Origin: Bacillota bacterium
Lineage (GTDB): Bacteria; Bacillota; Clostridia; Tissierellales; Peptoniphilaceae
NCBI GenBank assembly: GCA_028724185.1
Contig: JAQYDN010000019.1
Coordinates: 1 to 55,834 of the forward strand
DNA length: 55,834 bases
Direction of reading: 5' to 3'
Numbering within the stretch: the first letter of the stretch is position 1; the number at the start of each line of letters is the position of its first letter. A program made the position numbers and the translations under genes. This document shows positions 1 to 7,708 of the stretch, piece after piece. The notes beneath the pieces are model-generated. The model did no database searches and was not told where the DNA came from. It saw nothing but the letters and a program-made list of their open reading frames with translations.

Positions 1-27
1 CAGGTTCAAATCCTGTCATCTCGACCA
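1..27 (+). tRNA. tRNA-Pro, 3' fragment
   Basis: Only the 3' end is inside the window: a T-arm (CAGG, loop TTCAAAT, CCTG), the acceptor 3' strand CATCTCG, discriminator A and an encoded CCA. The implied 5' acceptor strand CGAGATG, beginning with C, and the ACCA end match bacterial tRNA-Pro. The anticodon lies upstream of the window, so the amino-acid identity is inferred from the acceptor stem alone. Confidence 0.7.
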
Positions 28-34
28 ATGATAT

Positions 35-77
35 AAACGGCTGTTTGCGGCTAGCGTTGCAATCAAGCCGTTTTTTG
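35..77 (+). terminator. Intrinsic terminator of the tRNA unit
   Basis: Inverted repeat AAACGGCT (35-42) / AGCCGTTT (66-73) followed by a T-rich tract. It closes the tRNA transcript before the mgtE region. Confidence 0.75.
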
Positions 78-195
78 TTTGTCCTTTTTTGCTGTATACG
101 TCTCTATTATGCTGTATTTGCACGAACTCCCCGCCAAAAACCCCGCCGGAAAGGTCAGCCATGGTCGATGCGCGGGCATTCGCGAAACGCATTTA

Positions 196-225
196 TTGCG
201 AGAGGATGTTCTTAAAAAGGATACT
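196..225 (+). promoter_or_regulatory. Candidate promoter of the structured RNA
   Basis: TTGCGA (196-201), an 18-bp spacer and GATACT (220-225). The expected start near 231-232 coincides with the first base of the outer stem of the predicted RNA, which is the main reason to believe it. Confidence 0.45.
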
Positions 226-230
226 TATCA

Positions 231-404
231 TATAAGAATAGCCGATGCCGTCTTAATGCGGCATCGGCGTAGGGGTTCCTCGTGATCGAGAGGTCTTATG
301 AAACACATTAAGCGCATCGTGTTGTTCTTATTCTTATCCCACGGGCGGGGGAATAAGAGAAAAGATTAACGGCGGGTAAAGGCGGGGTGATCCCCGCTTT
401 TTTT
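231..404 (+). ncRNA. Predicted structured RNA of unknown class upstream of mgtE
   Basis: About 174 nt, with a promoter-like sequence before it and an intrinsic terminator at its end. An outer stem ATAAGAATA (232-240) / TATTCTTAT (329-337) encloses a perfect 10-bp hairpin (241-250/259-268), a short hairpin near 278-293 and an AACAC/GTGTT hairpin (302-306/319-323), giving a multibranched fold. Bases 326-333 can instead pair perfectly with 351-358, so two conformations exclude each other. Two GCGGGG copies (345-350 and 382-387) compete for the single CCCCGC (392-397) of the terminator. It ends before the mgtE promoter at 423, so it is either a free small RNA or a leader with read-through into mgtE. 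I do not recognise the M-box, T-box, 6S, SRP or tmRNA signatures. Any protein-coding role is unlikely. Confidence 0.45.
382..404 (+). terminator. Terminator of the structured RNA
   Basis: GCGGGG (382-387), loop TGAT, CCCCGC (392-397), then seven T. It separates the predicted RNA from the mgtE promoter. Confidence 0.85.
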
Positions 405-422
405 GTGCGTCGATGCGGGAAA

Positions 423-452
423 TTGTGTTATTTTCGTGGTCTATGGTATAAT
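423..452 (+). promoter_or_regulatory. mgtE promoter
   Basis: TTGTGT (423-428), an 18-bp spacer and TATAAT (447-452), with an extended -10 TG one base upstream. The start is expected near 459, giving a leader of about 100 nt. Confidence 0.7.
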
Positions 453-460
453 TGGAAAGA

Positions 461-522
461 AGCTGTCCGCGGCCGCATCGGCCGGTAAGGCAGAGAGATT
501 GAGACGGCTCAATCTTTTTTTT
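461..522 (+). promoter_or_regulatory. Compact attenuator in the mgtE leader
   Basis: A terminator hairpin AGATTGAG (496-503), loop ACGG, CTCAATCT (508-515) and a T-tract lies before the ribosome binding site. The leader start AGCTGTC (461-467) can pair with GACGGCT (503-509; one G-U), enclosing a GGCCG/CGGCC hairpin. That pairing uses bases of the terminator, so the two forms exclude each other. This is the geometry of a transcription-attenuating switch, plausibly Mg2+-responsive given the gene downstream, but the ligand is inference and no known class is recognised. Confidence 0.5.
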
Positions 523-560
523 ATGTGCGAGAACTTGAAACGGAAAAGAGGAGGGATACT

Positions 561-1889
561 ATGAAGCGGAATTATGATATCGACGAAATTAATTCGCTGC
601 AGTCGGAAATTAACAAGATGGACCCGGTGGACATCGCGGAGACGTTTGACGAGATGGACGCCGTCGATATAGCCCTTCGCTTTAAGCTGCTCGACAAGGA
701 TCTCGCGGCCGATACCTTTGCCGAGATGGACGGCGAGAAGAAGCGCGAAATTATCGAGCGCTTTTCGGACGAAGACGTCGAAGAGATTATTACCGAACTC
801 GACGAAGACGAGTTGGTCGACACCTTGCAGGAGCTGCCCGCAAACATGGTGCGCCACTTGATGGACCAGTTCGTCGTCGGCGAGCGGCGCAAGGTCATCA
901 ACAAGTTGTTGGGTTATCCGCAAGACAGCGTCGGATCGATCATGACGGTCGAATTTTTGTCGGCGAAGGTGTCGGTAAGCGGCGAGCGCGTCCTGGAACG
1001 CGTCAAGGCCTCGACGCTCGACGCAGACAAGCTCGAACAGATTTGGATTACCGATAACTCGCTCGTCCTCTTGGGCTATGTCTACCTGGCCGACGTGCTT
1101 AGGGAGCCCGACAGGTCTCTCGAGGAGCTGATCGAGCCGCTGCCCGGTTCGGTCGAGGCGACCGAAGACCAGGAGATCGTCGCCAAGCTCGCTTATCGCT
1201 ACGACTTGTCGGAGATCCCCGTCACGGATTCTGAGGGGCGGCTCATCGGTACGGTCCCCTTGGAAGATGCGATCGACGTCATGCACGAAGAGTACCAAGA
1301 GGACTTGTCGAACATCCACGGGGTTCAGGAGTCGTCGGATGAGACGTATCTGGACCGCTCGACTTTTGCGATCGCCAAGGACCGTACGACGTGGCTGATT
1401 ATTTGTCTGGTGACGGCGACGCTTACGGGTTTTATCATCCAGCGCTACGAGTCGCTGCTCGCGACGAGTGTCGCGCTCGCCGCGTATATTCCGATGTTGA
1501 TGGACAGTGGCGGAAACGCCGGGACGCAGGCCTCGACGACGGTCATTCGCTTTTTGTACACGGGCGAAGTCGGCTTCTCCGACATCTTAAAGGTCATGTG
1601 GAAGGAAATGCGCGTCGGGTTTATGACGGGCCTTATTCTCGTCATCGTAAATTTTGTGCGCATGATGTTGCTGGGGTCGCATTCGCTCAGGATCAATCTC
1701 ACGGTGTCTTTGACGCTTCTCATTACGGTGATGCTCTCGAAGATGGTCGGGGGAATGCTTCCTCTGATCGCCGATAAGATCCACGTCGACCCGACGGTCA
1801 TGGCGGGGCCGATCATTACGACGCTCGTCGACACGTTCGCGCTCCTCGTCTACTTCGAGGTGGCGAGCCAGCTGCTCACGGCGATGTAG
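561..1889 (+). CDS. mgtE: Magnesium transporter MgtE
   Basis: A 442-residue homodimeric Mg2+ channel of the cytoplasmic membrane. The N-terminal superhelical MgtE_N domain (about 25-130) is rich in Asp and Glu, a tandem CBS domain follows (about 130-250), and five membrane helices fill the last 180 residues, with the family signature GGNAGTQ near residue 317. In this family the cytosolic domains bind Mg2+ and close the pore when the ion is plentiful. The start at 561 is chosen because GAGGAGGG lies just upstream; an in-frame start at 525 lies at the tail of the leader terminator T-tract and lacks a binding site. The gene is monocistronic, with two hairpin leaders upstream and a shared terminator downstream. 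Identity is certain from length, domain order and signature. Confidence 0.95.
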   Translation: MKRNYDIDEINSLQSEINKMDPVDIAETFDEMDAVDIALRFKLLDKDLAADTFAEMDGEKKREIIERFSDEDVEEIITELDEDELVDTLQELPANMVRHLMDQFVVGERRKVINKLLGYPQDSVGSIMTVEFLSAKVSVSGERVLERVKASTLDADKLEQIWITDNSLVLLGYVYLADVLREPDRSLEELIEPLPGSVEATEDQEIVAKLAYRYDLSEIPVTDSEGRLIGTVPLEDAIDVMHEEYQEDLSNIHGVQESSDETYLDRSTFAIAKDRTTWLIICLVTATLTGFIIQRYESLLATSVALAAYIPMLMDSGGNAGTQASTTVIRFLYTGEVGFSDILKVMWKEMRVGFMTGLILVIVNFVRMMLLGSHSLRINLTVSLTLLITVMLSKMVGGMLPLIADKIHVDPTVMAGPIITTLVDTFALLVYFEVASQLLTAM

Positions 1890-1899
1890 TATAGAGAAT

Positions 1900-1950
1900 A
1901 AAAAAAGATCGACGCGCGGTCTTTAAGATTTCGCGCATCGATCTTTTTTT
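1900..1950. terminator. Bidirectional terminator between mgtE and the patatin gene
   Basis: A-tract, GATCGA and a CGCGC-rich arm pair with the mirrored arm ending TCGATC and seven T. A-tract and T-tract on both sides serve the two convergent genes. Confidence 0.8.
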
Positions 1951-2779
1951 ATAGCCATTGTTCGATGAGGGCGCCCTTTTGGTAGCCTTCGTCGTAGAGG
2001 TGCTGCATTTTTTCCTTATCCAATTTTAAGGCGTTCATATTGAGGGTCGACTCGGGGGCGATCACGAGTGTCTCGTTCGGATCTTCTCTTAGGATTTGTC
2101 GAAGCTCGCGATTGTAGGTCTCGGCGCGCTTGCTGAAGGTGCGGGCGAGTTTGGGGTATTTGCTCCGGAGTCTGAACACGAAGTAATAATCGGAACGGGG
2201 CTTTCGAAAGAAGTCCTTGGGTCTGGTTAATATGACGACCGCGCGTTCGACGCCGTCCTCGCGCGCTTTTTTGATCGGGATGGGATCGGAGAGGCCGCCG
2301 TCGACGTAGCGCCTCCCGTTAAAGGGGAGGGGGTTGTTGACGACGGGGACGCACGCCGAGGCGGCGAGGATGCCGTAGTTGTTTTTCTTTAAATGGCTTT
2401 TATCGAAGTACGTCGCGCGGCCCGTGTCCGCGTCGGTGGCGACGGCGCCGAAGTGTTGGTCCGAGCGCTCGATCGCATCGAAGTCGAGGGGGTATTCCCC
2501 GTCATCGCGGGAGAGTGTATCGAAGATATAGTGCATATCCAGGAAGTTCCCGGTTTTTCTGTAGTTTTTAAAGCTCATGTATTCGTCGCGAAAGGCGTAG
2601 TCCATATAAAAGGTTCGCAAGCGGCCGCGCTGACCCGCGATGTAGCTGATGAGGTTGGAGGCTCCGGCGGAGACGCCCAAGCAGTAGTCGAAGCGGATGC
2701 CGTGATCCAGGCAGTAGTCCAAGACGCCGGCGCCGAAGATGTCGCGCGTGCCGCCGCCGACGTCGATGATTCCTAACAT
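1949..2779 (-). CDS. Patatin-like phospholipase (RssA/YjjU type)
   Basis: A 276-residue cytosolic patatin-fold serine hydrolase. The oxyanion-hole stretch VGGGTRDIFGAG is at residues 7-18, the nucleophile elbow GVSAG at 35-39 (Ser37), and the DGG motif of the catalytic dyad at 160-162. These define the family of lipid acyl hydrolases; the natural substrate cannot be told. The start is supported by AGAAAGGA upstream. The gene stands alone, convergent with mgtE and divergent from the purine operon, sharing a terminator with the former. Length and motif order are those of short bacterial patatins without extra domains. Confidence 0.88.
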   Translation of the reverse strand: MLGIIDVGGGTRDIFGAGVLDYCLDHGIRFDYCLGVSAGASNLISYIAGQRGRLRTFYMDYAFRDEYMSFKNYRKTGNFLDMHYIFDTLSRDDGEYPLDFDAIERSDQHFGAVATDADTGRATYFDKSHLKKNNYGILAASACVPVVNNPLPFNGRRYVDGGLSDPIPIKKAREDGVERAVVILTRPKDFFRKPRSDYYFVFRLRSKYPKLARTFSKRAETYNRELRQILREDPNETLVIAPESTLNMNALKLDKEKMQHLYDEGYQKGALIEQWL

Positions 2780-2897
2780 AGCGTATCCTTTCTAAATAAT
2801 TTGTTTCGTAATCGTCGCGTATTGCATACAAAGTTATTATGGCACGGAAGGGAGCGTTTGTAAAACGGGAAAAACGGTTTTTATTTCGCATCGGCAA

Positions 2898-2926
2898 TTG
2901 TTCGATGCGGGTAAATATGGTACAAT
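2898..2926 (+). promoter_or_regulatory. Purine operon promoter
   Basis: TTGTTC (2898-2903), a 17-bp spacer and TACAAT (2921-2926) preceded by TATGG, an extended -10. About 300 nt of leader precede purF. Confidence 0.75.
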
Positions 2927-2931
2927 AAAGC

Positions 2932-3100
2932 TGAAAAAGGGGGGCTTTCGGTTGAGTCAATTTCGTACGGTTTGTTTAAAGATTTCAATGGACGACGCAT
3001 CGAAATTGCCTAAGACTATGCTTTCCCGCCATGTCAGAAATTTCATGTCCGATTGAAGGATCAGTTGTTAAAAGAGATACGATACCGTATCTCTTTTATT
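2932..3100 (+). promoter_or_regulatory. purF leader with strong hairpin
   Basis: The leader contains a separated 8-bp inverted repeat CAATTTCG (2958-2965) / CGAAATTG (3001-3008) and ends in a perfect 12-bp hairpin, arms 3070-3081 and 3086-3097, loop ATAC, followed by TTTTATTAG. This resembles an attenuator controlling the operon. I do not recognise a purine, PRPP or ZTP riboswitch core in it. Confidence 0.5.
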
Positions 3101-3118
3101 AGTTTTAGGAGGTAGCAA

Positions 3119-3292
3119 GTGAGCTCGCCCCGGGGCGGGTGGATAAGACATACGTTCTGCACTGTTTCACACGAGGAATTAGCGGATGATTGGAATATCA
3201 GGAAAATAGGAAAGGATCGATACGACGAATGTGCGGAGTTATTGGAATTTGCAGTAAATCAAATGTCAGCACGAGCTTATTTTACGGGATGA
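3119..3292 (+). CDS. Possible short leader ORF overlapping purF
   Basis: A GTG codon sits six bases after a perfect AGGAGGT (3107-3113) and opens 57 codons ending at TGA 3290-3292. It overlaps the start of purF in another frame. The product (beginning MSSPRGGWIRH) resembles no family I know. It could couple translation to purF or simply be chance; the only support is the unusually good ribosome binding site, which is too far from purF to serve it. Confidence 0.25.
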   Translation: MSSPRGGWIRHTFCTVSHEELADDWNIRKIGKDRYDECAELLEFAVNQMSARAYFTG

Positions 3293-4575
3293 ACTCACTC
3301 CAACACCGGGGGCAGGAAGCCGCCGGAATGGCCGTCTACGACGGGGAAGAGATACGCAGAACGCGTTCGATGGGATTGGTTATCGACGCGTTTACCGAGG
3401 AAAAGTTAAGGGAACTCCCCGGAACGATCGGCATCGGTCACGTCCGCTACGCGACGGCCTCGGGGTCTCACGATTACAATATCCAACCGCTGATGGGATT
3501 TATCGGCGGCGAGATGATCGCCCTCGCGAGCGACGGAAATTTGGTCAACTATCAAATTTTAAGGGAGCGCCTCGAAGAAGAGGGGATGATGTTCCAGACG
3601 ACGAGCGACACGGAAGTTATTTTGTACTTAATTACGCGCTACTACGACGGGGACATCGTCGAGGCGATCAAAAAGACGATGAAGGTCATTCGAGGCGCGT
3701 ATTCGGTGACGGCGCTCGTCAAGGACAAAGTCGTCGCATTCCGCGATCCCCACGGATTCCGTCCCTTCGTGCTGGGACGGGACGGCGACGATGTGATCGT
3801 CGCGAGTGAAAACGCGGCGATCGAAATTATCGGCGGCGAGATGACGCGAAATGTCGAGGCCGGCGAGATCTTGGTGATCGACGGGACGGGGATTCACTCC
3901 GACCGGTTCGAGTCGGAGGCGACGGCGAGAAATTGTATCTTCGAATACGTCTACTTCGCCCGCAACGACGCGACGCTCGACGACATCAACGCCTACACCT
4001 TTAGAAGACGCTGTGGCGAGATCTTGTGGGAAGAGGCGCCGTGCGATGTCGATTTAGTCGTTCCGGTTCCCGACAGCGGGATTCCCTCGGCGATCGGCTA
4101 CGCGCAGGCGGCGGGCATTCCCTACGGCGAAGGGCTCGTCAAAAACCGCTACATGGGCCGGACGTTTATCAAGCCGACGCAGAAGGAGCGCGAGATGGCG
4201 GTCAAGCTCAAGCTCAACCCCTTGGTCGACGTCGTCAAAGGCAAGTCGATCGTGCTCCTGGACGACTCGATCGTTCGCGGCACGACCAGCCGAAATTTAA
4301 TTAAGCGGCTGCGCGATGCCGGCGCGCGCGAAGTGCACATGCGCATTACCTCGCCGCCGGTCGCGTATTCCTGCTACTACGGCATCGATACGCCGAACCG
4401 CAAGAATTTGATCGCGGCGAACCAGTCGATCCAAGAAATCGAAGAAAATATCGGCGCGGACTCCCTCGCCTTTATCTCGCTCGAAGGGCTCGCCAAGGCC
4501 GGTAAGAAGGACGTTTCTGAATATTGCACGGCATGTTTTGACGGGGACTACCCCGTCGACCCGACACTTATTTAG
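3229..4575 (+). CDS. purF: Amidophosphoribosyltransferase PurF
   Basis: Catalyses the first committed step of purine synthesis: PRPP plus glutamine to phosphoribosylamine. The protein has 448 residues. With the start at 3229 it begins MCGVIGI, so removal of Met exposes the glutaminase nucleophile Cys2. An in-frame start at 3190 would add a 13-residue propeptide, as some homologues have, but AGGAAAGGA lies at the right distance before 3229. The PRPP loop is VLLDDSIVRGTTS. Cysteines in NCIFEYVYFAR, SPPVAYSCYYG and YCTACFDGDYP correspond to the four ligands of the oxygen-labile 4Fe-4S cluster of the Bacillus-type enzyme. It is the first gene of the operon; its stop codon lies next to the purM ribosome binding site. 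Confidence 0.96.
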   Translation: MCGVIGICSKSNVSTSLFYGMNSLQHRGQEAAGMAVYDGEEIRRTRSMGLVIDAFTEEKLRELPGTIGIGHVRYATASGSHDYNIQPLMGFIGGEMIALASDGNLVNYQILRERLEEEGMMFQTTSDTEVILYLITRYYDGDIVEAIKKTMKVIRGAYSVTALVKDKVVAFRDPHGFRPFVLGRDGDDVIVASENAAIEIIGGEMTRNVEAGEILVIDGTGIHSDRFESEATARNCIFEYVYFARNDATLDDINAYTFRRRCGEILWEEAPCDVDLVVPVPDSGIPSAIGYAQAAGIPYGEGLVKNRYMGRTFIKPTQKEREMAVKLKLNPLVDVVKGKSIVLLDDSIVRGTTSRNLIKRLRDAGAREVHMRITSPPVAYSCYYGIDTPNRKNLIAANQSIQEIEENIGADSLAFISLEGLAKAGKKDVSEYCTACFDGDYPVDPTLI

Positions 4576-4581
4576 GAGGAA

Positions 4582-5619
4582 ATGATGAAATTATCGTACA
4601 AAGATGCAGGCGTCGATATCTCTGAAGGCAATCGCGCCGTCGAACTTATGAAAAAAGCCGTCGCGTCGACTTACGACGACGGCGTACTCGGCGACATCGG
4701 TCTGTTTTCGGGCGGCTACGACCTCTCCGCCGCCAAGGAGATGGACGAGCCGGTGCTCCTCGGAGCGACGGACGGAGTCGGAACGAAGCTTCTCGTCGCA
4801 CAGATGATGGACGTGCACGATACCGTCGGCATCGACCTCGTCGCGATGAGCGTCAACGACTTGATTTGCCAGGGGGCGAAGCCGCTCTTTTTCCTGGACT
4901 ACGTCGCGACCGGCCACGTCTCGGCCGAGAAGATGCAAAAGATCGTCGAGGGAGTCGCCCAAGGCTGCCGCGAGAGCGGTTGCGCGCTGATCGGCGGGGA
5001 GACCGCCGAAATGCCGGGTCTCTACGGCGAGGACGAGTACGATCTCGCGGGCTTTGCCGTCGGCTTATGCGATAAAAAGAACATGATCGACGGCTCGCGC
5101 GTCGCAAAGGGCGACGCGGTAATCGGCCTGCACTCCAACGGCTTCCACTCCAACGGTTACAGTTTGGCGAGAAAATTTTTCTTCGACCACAAGGGCTTCG
5201 ACGTCGACAGTCGCATCGAAGAGCTCGACGGCACGGTCGGCGAGGCGCTGTTGCGCCCGACGAAGCTCTATGTGAAGACGGTGCTTGCGCTTAAGGACCG
5301 ATTCGACGTCCGCGGCATCTCGAATATCACGGGGGGCGGCCTGATTGAAAATGTCCCGCGCATCCTGCCGGAGGACTTGGACTGTGTCGTTCAAAAGGGA
5401 AGTTGGGAGATGCCCGACGTCTTCCGCTACATCGAATCCGAAGGCGTCATCGACGAGGAGGAGCTCTACCGCTCGTTTAACATGGGCGTCGGAATGGTCC
5501 TGATCGTCCCCGCGGACGAGGCGGACGATGTGATGGCGTTTATCGCGGAAGAGACCGATGACGAAGCGTCCGTCATCGGATCGATCGAACCCGGCACGGG
5601 CGTCGTTCAATTCAAATGA
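4582..5619 (+). CDS. purM: Phosphoribosylformylglycinamidine cyclo-ligase PurM (AIR synthetase)
   Basis: Converts FGAM to aminoimidazole ribotide using ATP. The 345 residues show the PurM signatures GATDGVGTKLL (near 55), DLVAMSVNDLICQGA (near 90) and GLHSNGFHSNGYSLAR, and match the usual length. The ribosome binding site AGGAGG overlaps the purF stop. Two adjacent ATG codons (4582, 4585) are possible starts. Its stop overlaps the start of purN by four bases (ATGA), indicating translational coupling. Confidence 0.96.
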   Translation: MMKLSYKDAGVDISEGNRAVELMKKAVASTYDDGVLGDIGLFSGGYDLSAAKEMDEPVLLGATDGVGTKLLVAQMMDVHDTVGIDLVAMSVNDLICQGAKPLFFLDYVATGHVSAEKMQKIVEGVAQGCRESGCALIGGETAEMPGLYGEDEYDLAGFAVGLCDKKNMIDGSRVAKGDAVIGLHSNGFHSNGYSLARKFFFDHKGFDVDSRIEELDGTVGEALLRPTKLYVKTVLALKDRFDVRGISNITGGGLIENVPRILPEDLDCVVQKGSWEMPDVFRYIESEGVIDEEELYRSFNMGVGMVLIVPADEADDVMAFIAEETDDEASVIGSIEPGTGVVQFK

Positions 5620-6170
5620 AAATCGCCGTATTTGTCAGCGGATCGGGGACGAATTTACAGGCGCTCCTGGACGCTGAAGCATCCGGTTTTTTCAAATCGG
5701 AAATCGCCTTGGTCGTCTCGAATAAGGCCGACGCGTATGGCCTCGAGCGCGCGAAGAAAGCGGGCAAGAAGACGTTTTTCGAAGGGGACGGCGATCTGCT
5801 CGATGTCCTCGAGGACGAGGGAATCGATTTTATCGTCCTCGCGGGCTACTTAAAGATTTTGGGCGAGGAGCTGTTGCGTCGCTACCGCGGGCGCATCATC
5901 AATATTCACCCGTCGCTTTTGCCCGCCTACGGCGGCAAAGGGATGTACGGTCTGAAGGTACACGAAGCGGTATTCGACAATCGCGAACAGAGAAGCGGCG
6001 CGACGGTGCACTACGTCAATGAAACGGTCGACGGCGGGAAAATTTTGATCCAGTCGTCGATCGATATCAGCCGCCTGCGTTCTCCCGAGGAGATTCAACA
6101 GACGGTTATCGTTTTGGAACACGAACTGTTGAAGACGGCAGTTCGATTTTGTGAGGAGGGTATTTTATGA
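5616..6170 (+). CDS. purN: Phosphoribosylglycinamide formyltransferase PurN
   Basis: Transfers the formyl group of 10-formyl-tetrahydrofolate to GAR. The 184-residue protein starts with KIAVFVSGSGTNLQALLD, the GAR phosphate-binding region. NIHPSLLPAYGGKGMYG carries the catalytic Asn and His, and HYVNETVDGGKIL the catalytic Asp. Length is typical of the folate-dependent single-domain enzyme. It overlaps purM and purH by ATGA at both ends, so purM-purN-purH are translationally coupled. Confidence 0.95.
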   Translation: MKIAVFVSGSGTNLQALLDAEASGFFKSEIALVVSNKADAYGLERAKKAGKKTFFEGDGDLLDVLEDEGIDFIVLAGYLKILGEELLRRYRGRIINIHPSLLPAYGGKGMYGLKVHEAVFDNREQRSGATVHYVNETVDGGKILIQSSIDISRLRSPEEIQQTVIVLEHELLKTAVRFCEEGIL

Positions 6171-7693
6171 AATACGCATTGTTATCGGTAACGGATAAGA
6201 CCGGAATCGGGGAGTTCGCCAAGGGCCTGACGGAAGAGGGCTTTACGATTCTCTCCACCGGCGGCACGCTCAAGGCGATCGAAGAGGCGGGCGTCGAAGT
6301 TACCGCGATCGACGAGTACACGGAGTTTCCCGAAATGCTCGACGGCCGCGTAAAGACGCTCCACCCGAAGGTCCACGGCGGTATTTTATATAAGCGCGAC
6401 GAAAAGAGCCACGTCGACACGGTCAAGGAACACGGCATCGCCGACATCGACCTTATCTGCGTCAACTTATACGCGTTCGAAGAGACCTATCACGCGAAGA
6501 AATCCGATGCGGAGTTGATCGAAAACATCGACATCGGCGGTCCGACGTTGATCCGCTCGGCGGCGAAAAACCACAAGGACGTCTACGTCGTCACCGATCC
6601 CGAGGACTACGACCGCGTTCTCGAGCACTTGAAGGCGCCCAAAGACGACCTCGCGTTCAGACGCGAACTCGCGATGAAGGCGTTCAGCCTGACGGCTTAC
6701 TACGACTCGATGATTTCGCGCTACTTCCGCGAATTGACCGGTCGGGAAAGCGACTACTTAACGATCGGCGTCAAGAAGGATTCCGACCTTCGATACGGCG
6801 AAAACCCGCATCAGAGCGCCGAAGTCTACACCGATCCGATGGTGGAAAGTTATTTCTCGCACATGAAACAATTCCAAGGGAAGGAACTTTCCTACAATAA
6901 CTACAACGACTTTAACTCGGCGGTCGGACTCGCCGGCGAATTCGACGCCGATAAAGACGGCATCATCTGCGTCGGCTTAAAGCACGCCACGCCCTGCGGC
7001 GTCGCCCTCGGCGAGACGGCGCTCGACGCCTACAAGAAGATGTTTGAGGCGGATTCGCTCTCGATCTTCGGCGGTATCGTCGCCCTCAATACGACCGTCG
7101 ACAAGGCGTGTGCCGAAGAAATGGTTAAGATTTTCCTCGAAGTCGTCGCCGCGAAAGATTTCACCGACGAGGCGCTCGAGGTATTTAAGCAAAAGAAAAA
7201 CCTCCGCGTCATCCAAGTGGACTTCGACGCCGAACCGCTTCGCCGCGAAATGCGCATGGTAAGCGGCAAGGTCCTCTTCCAAGACATGGACTTGGGCGCC
7301 GAAGAAGGTTACGACGTCGTCACCGACAAGGCGCCGACGGAGGCCGAAAAGCGCGACCTGCTCCTCGGCATGAAGATTGTCAAATACGTCCGCTCCAATG
7401 CCGTCGTCCTAATCAAGGACGGTCAGACGCTCGGCGTCGGCGGGGGCGAGACGAGCCGGATCTGGGCGCTTGAAAATATCTTTAACCACAACCCCGACCG
7501 CGACTTTACGGGCAGCGTGATGGCAAGCGACGCGTTCTTCCCCTTCGACGACTGCGTCAAGGCCGCGGCAAAAGAAGGCGTTCGCGCGATCATTCAACCC
7601 GGCGGATCGATTCGCGACGACGATTCGATCAAGGCATGTAACGAAAACGACATGTCCATGGTCTTTACGGGAGTTCGTCACTTCAGACACTAA
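6167..7693 (+). CDS. purH: Bifunctional AICAR transformylase / IMP cyclohydrolase PurH
   Basis: Catalyses the last two steps to IMP. The 508-residue protein has an N-terminal methylglyoxal-synthase-like cyclohydrolase domain (about 1-190, beginning with ALLSVTDKTGI and including TLHPKVHGGIL) and a C-terminal transformylase domain with LRYGENPHQSAEVY and the KHATPCGVA motif (Lys-His catalytic pair). The C-terminal stretch FFPFDDCVKAAAKEGV is also typical. It starts inside the purN stop (ATGA). Confidence 0.96.
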   Translation: MKYALLSVTDKTGIGEFAKGLTEEGFTILSTGGTLKAIEEAGVEVTAIDEYTEFPEMLDGRVKTLHPKVHGGILYKRDEKSHVDTVKEHGIADIDLICVNLYAFEETYHAKKSDAELIENIDIGGPTLIRSAAKNHKDVYVVTDPEDYDRVLEHLKAPKDDLAFRRELAMKAFSLTAYYDSMISRYFRELTGRESDYLTIGVKKDSDLRYGENPHQSAEVYTDPMVESYFSHMKQFQGKELSYNNYNDFNSAVGLAGEFDADKDGIICVGLKHATPCGVALGETALDAYKKMFEADSLSIFGGIVALNTTVDKACAEEMVKIFLEVVAAKDFTDEALEVFKQKKNLRVIQVDFDAEPLRREMRMVSGKVLFQDMDLGAEEGYDVVTDKAPTEAEKRDLLLGMKIVKYVRSNAVVLIKDGQTLGVGGGETSRIWALENIFNHNPDRDFTGSVMASDAFFPFDDCVKAAAKEGVRAIIQPGGSIRDDDSIKACNENDMSMVFTGVRHFRH

Positions 7694-7708
7694 AATAAGG
7701 AGGTATTC

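Noticed and set aside
79-285. 68-codon plus-strand frame between the tRNA and mgtE
   Set aside because: No ribosome binding site, no family resemblance, and it runs into the stems of the predicted structured RNA.
232-404. M-box Mg2+ riboswitch before mgtE
   Set aside because: The conserved M-box core sequences could not be found on reading the leader, so it is reported as unassigned.
2568-2960. 130-codon minus-strand frame overlapping the patatin start
   Set aside because: It covers the patatin gene in another frame and becomes Arg/His-rich low-complexity sequence.
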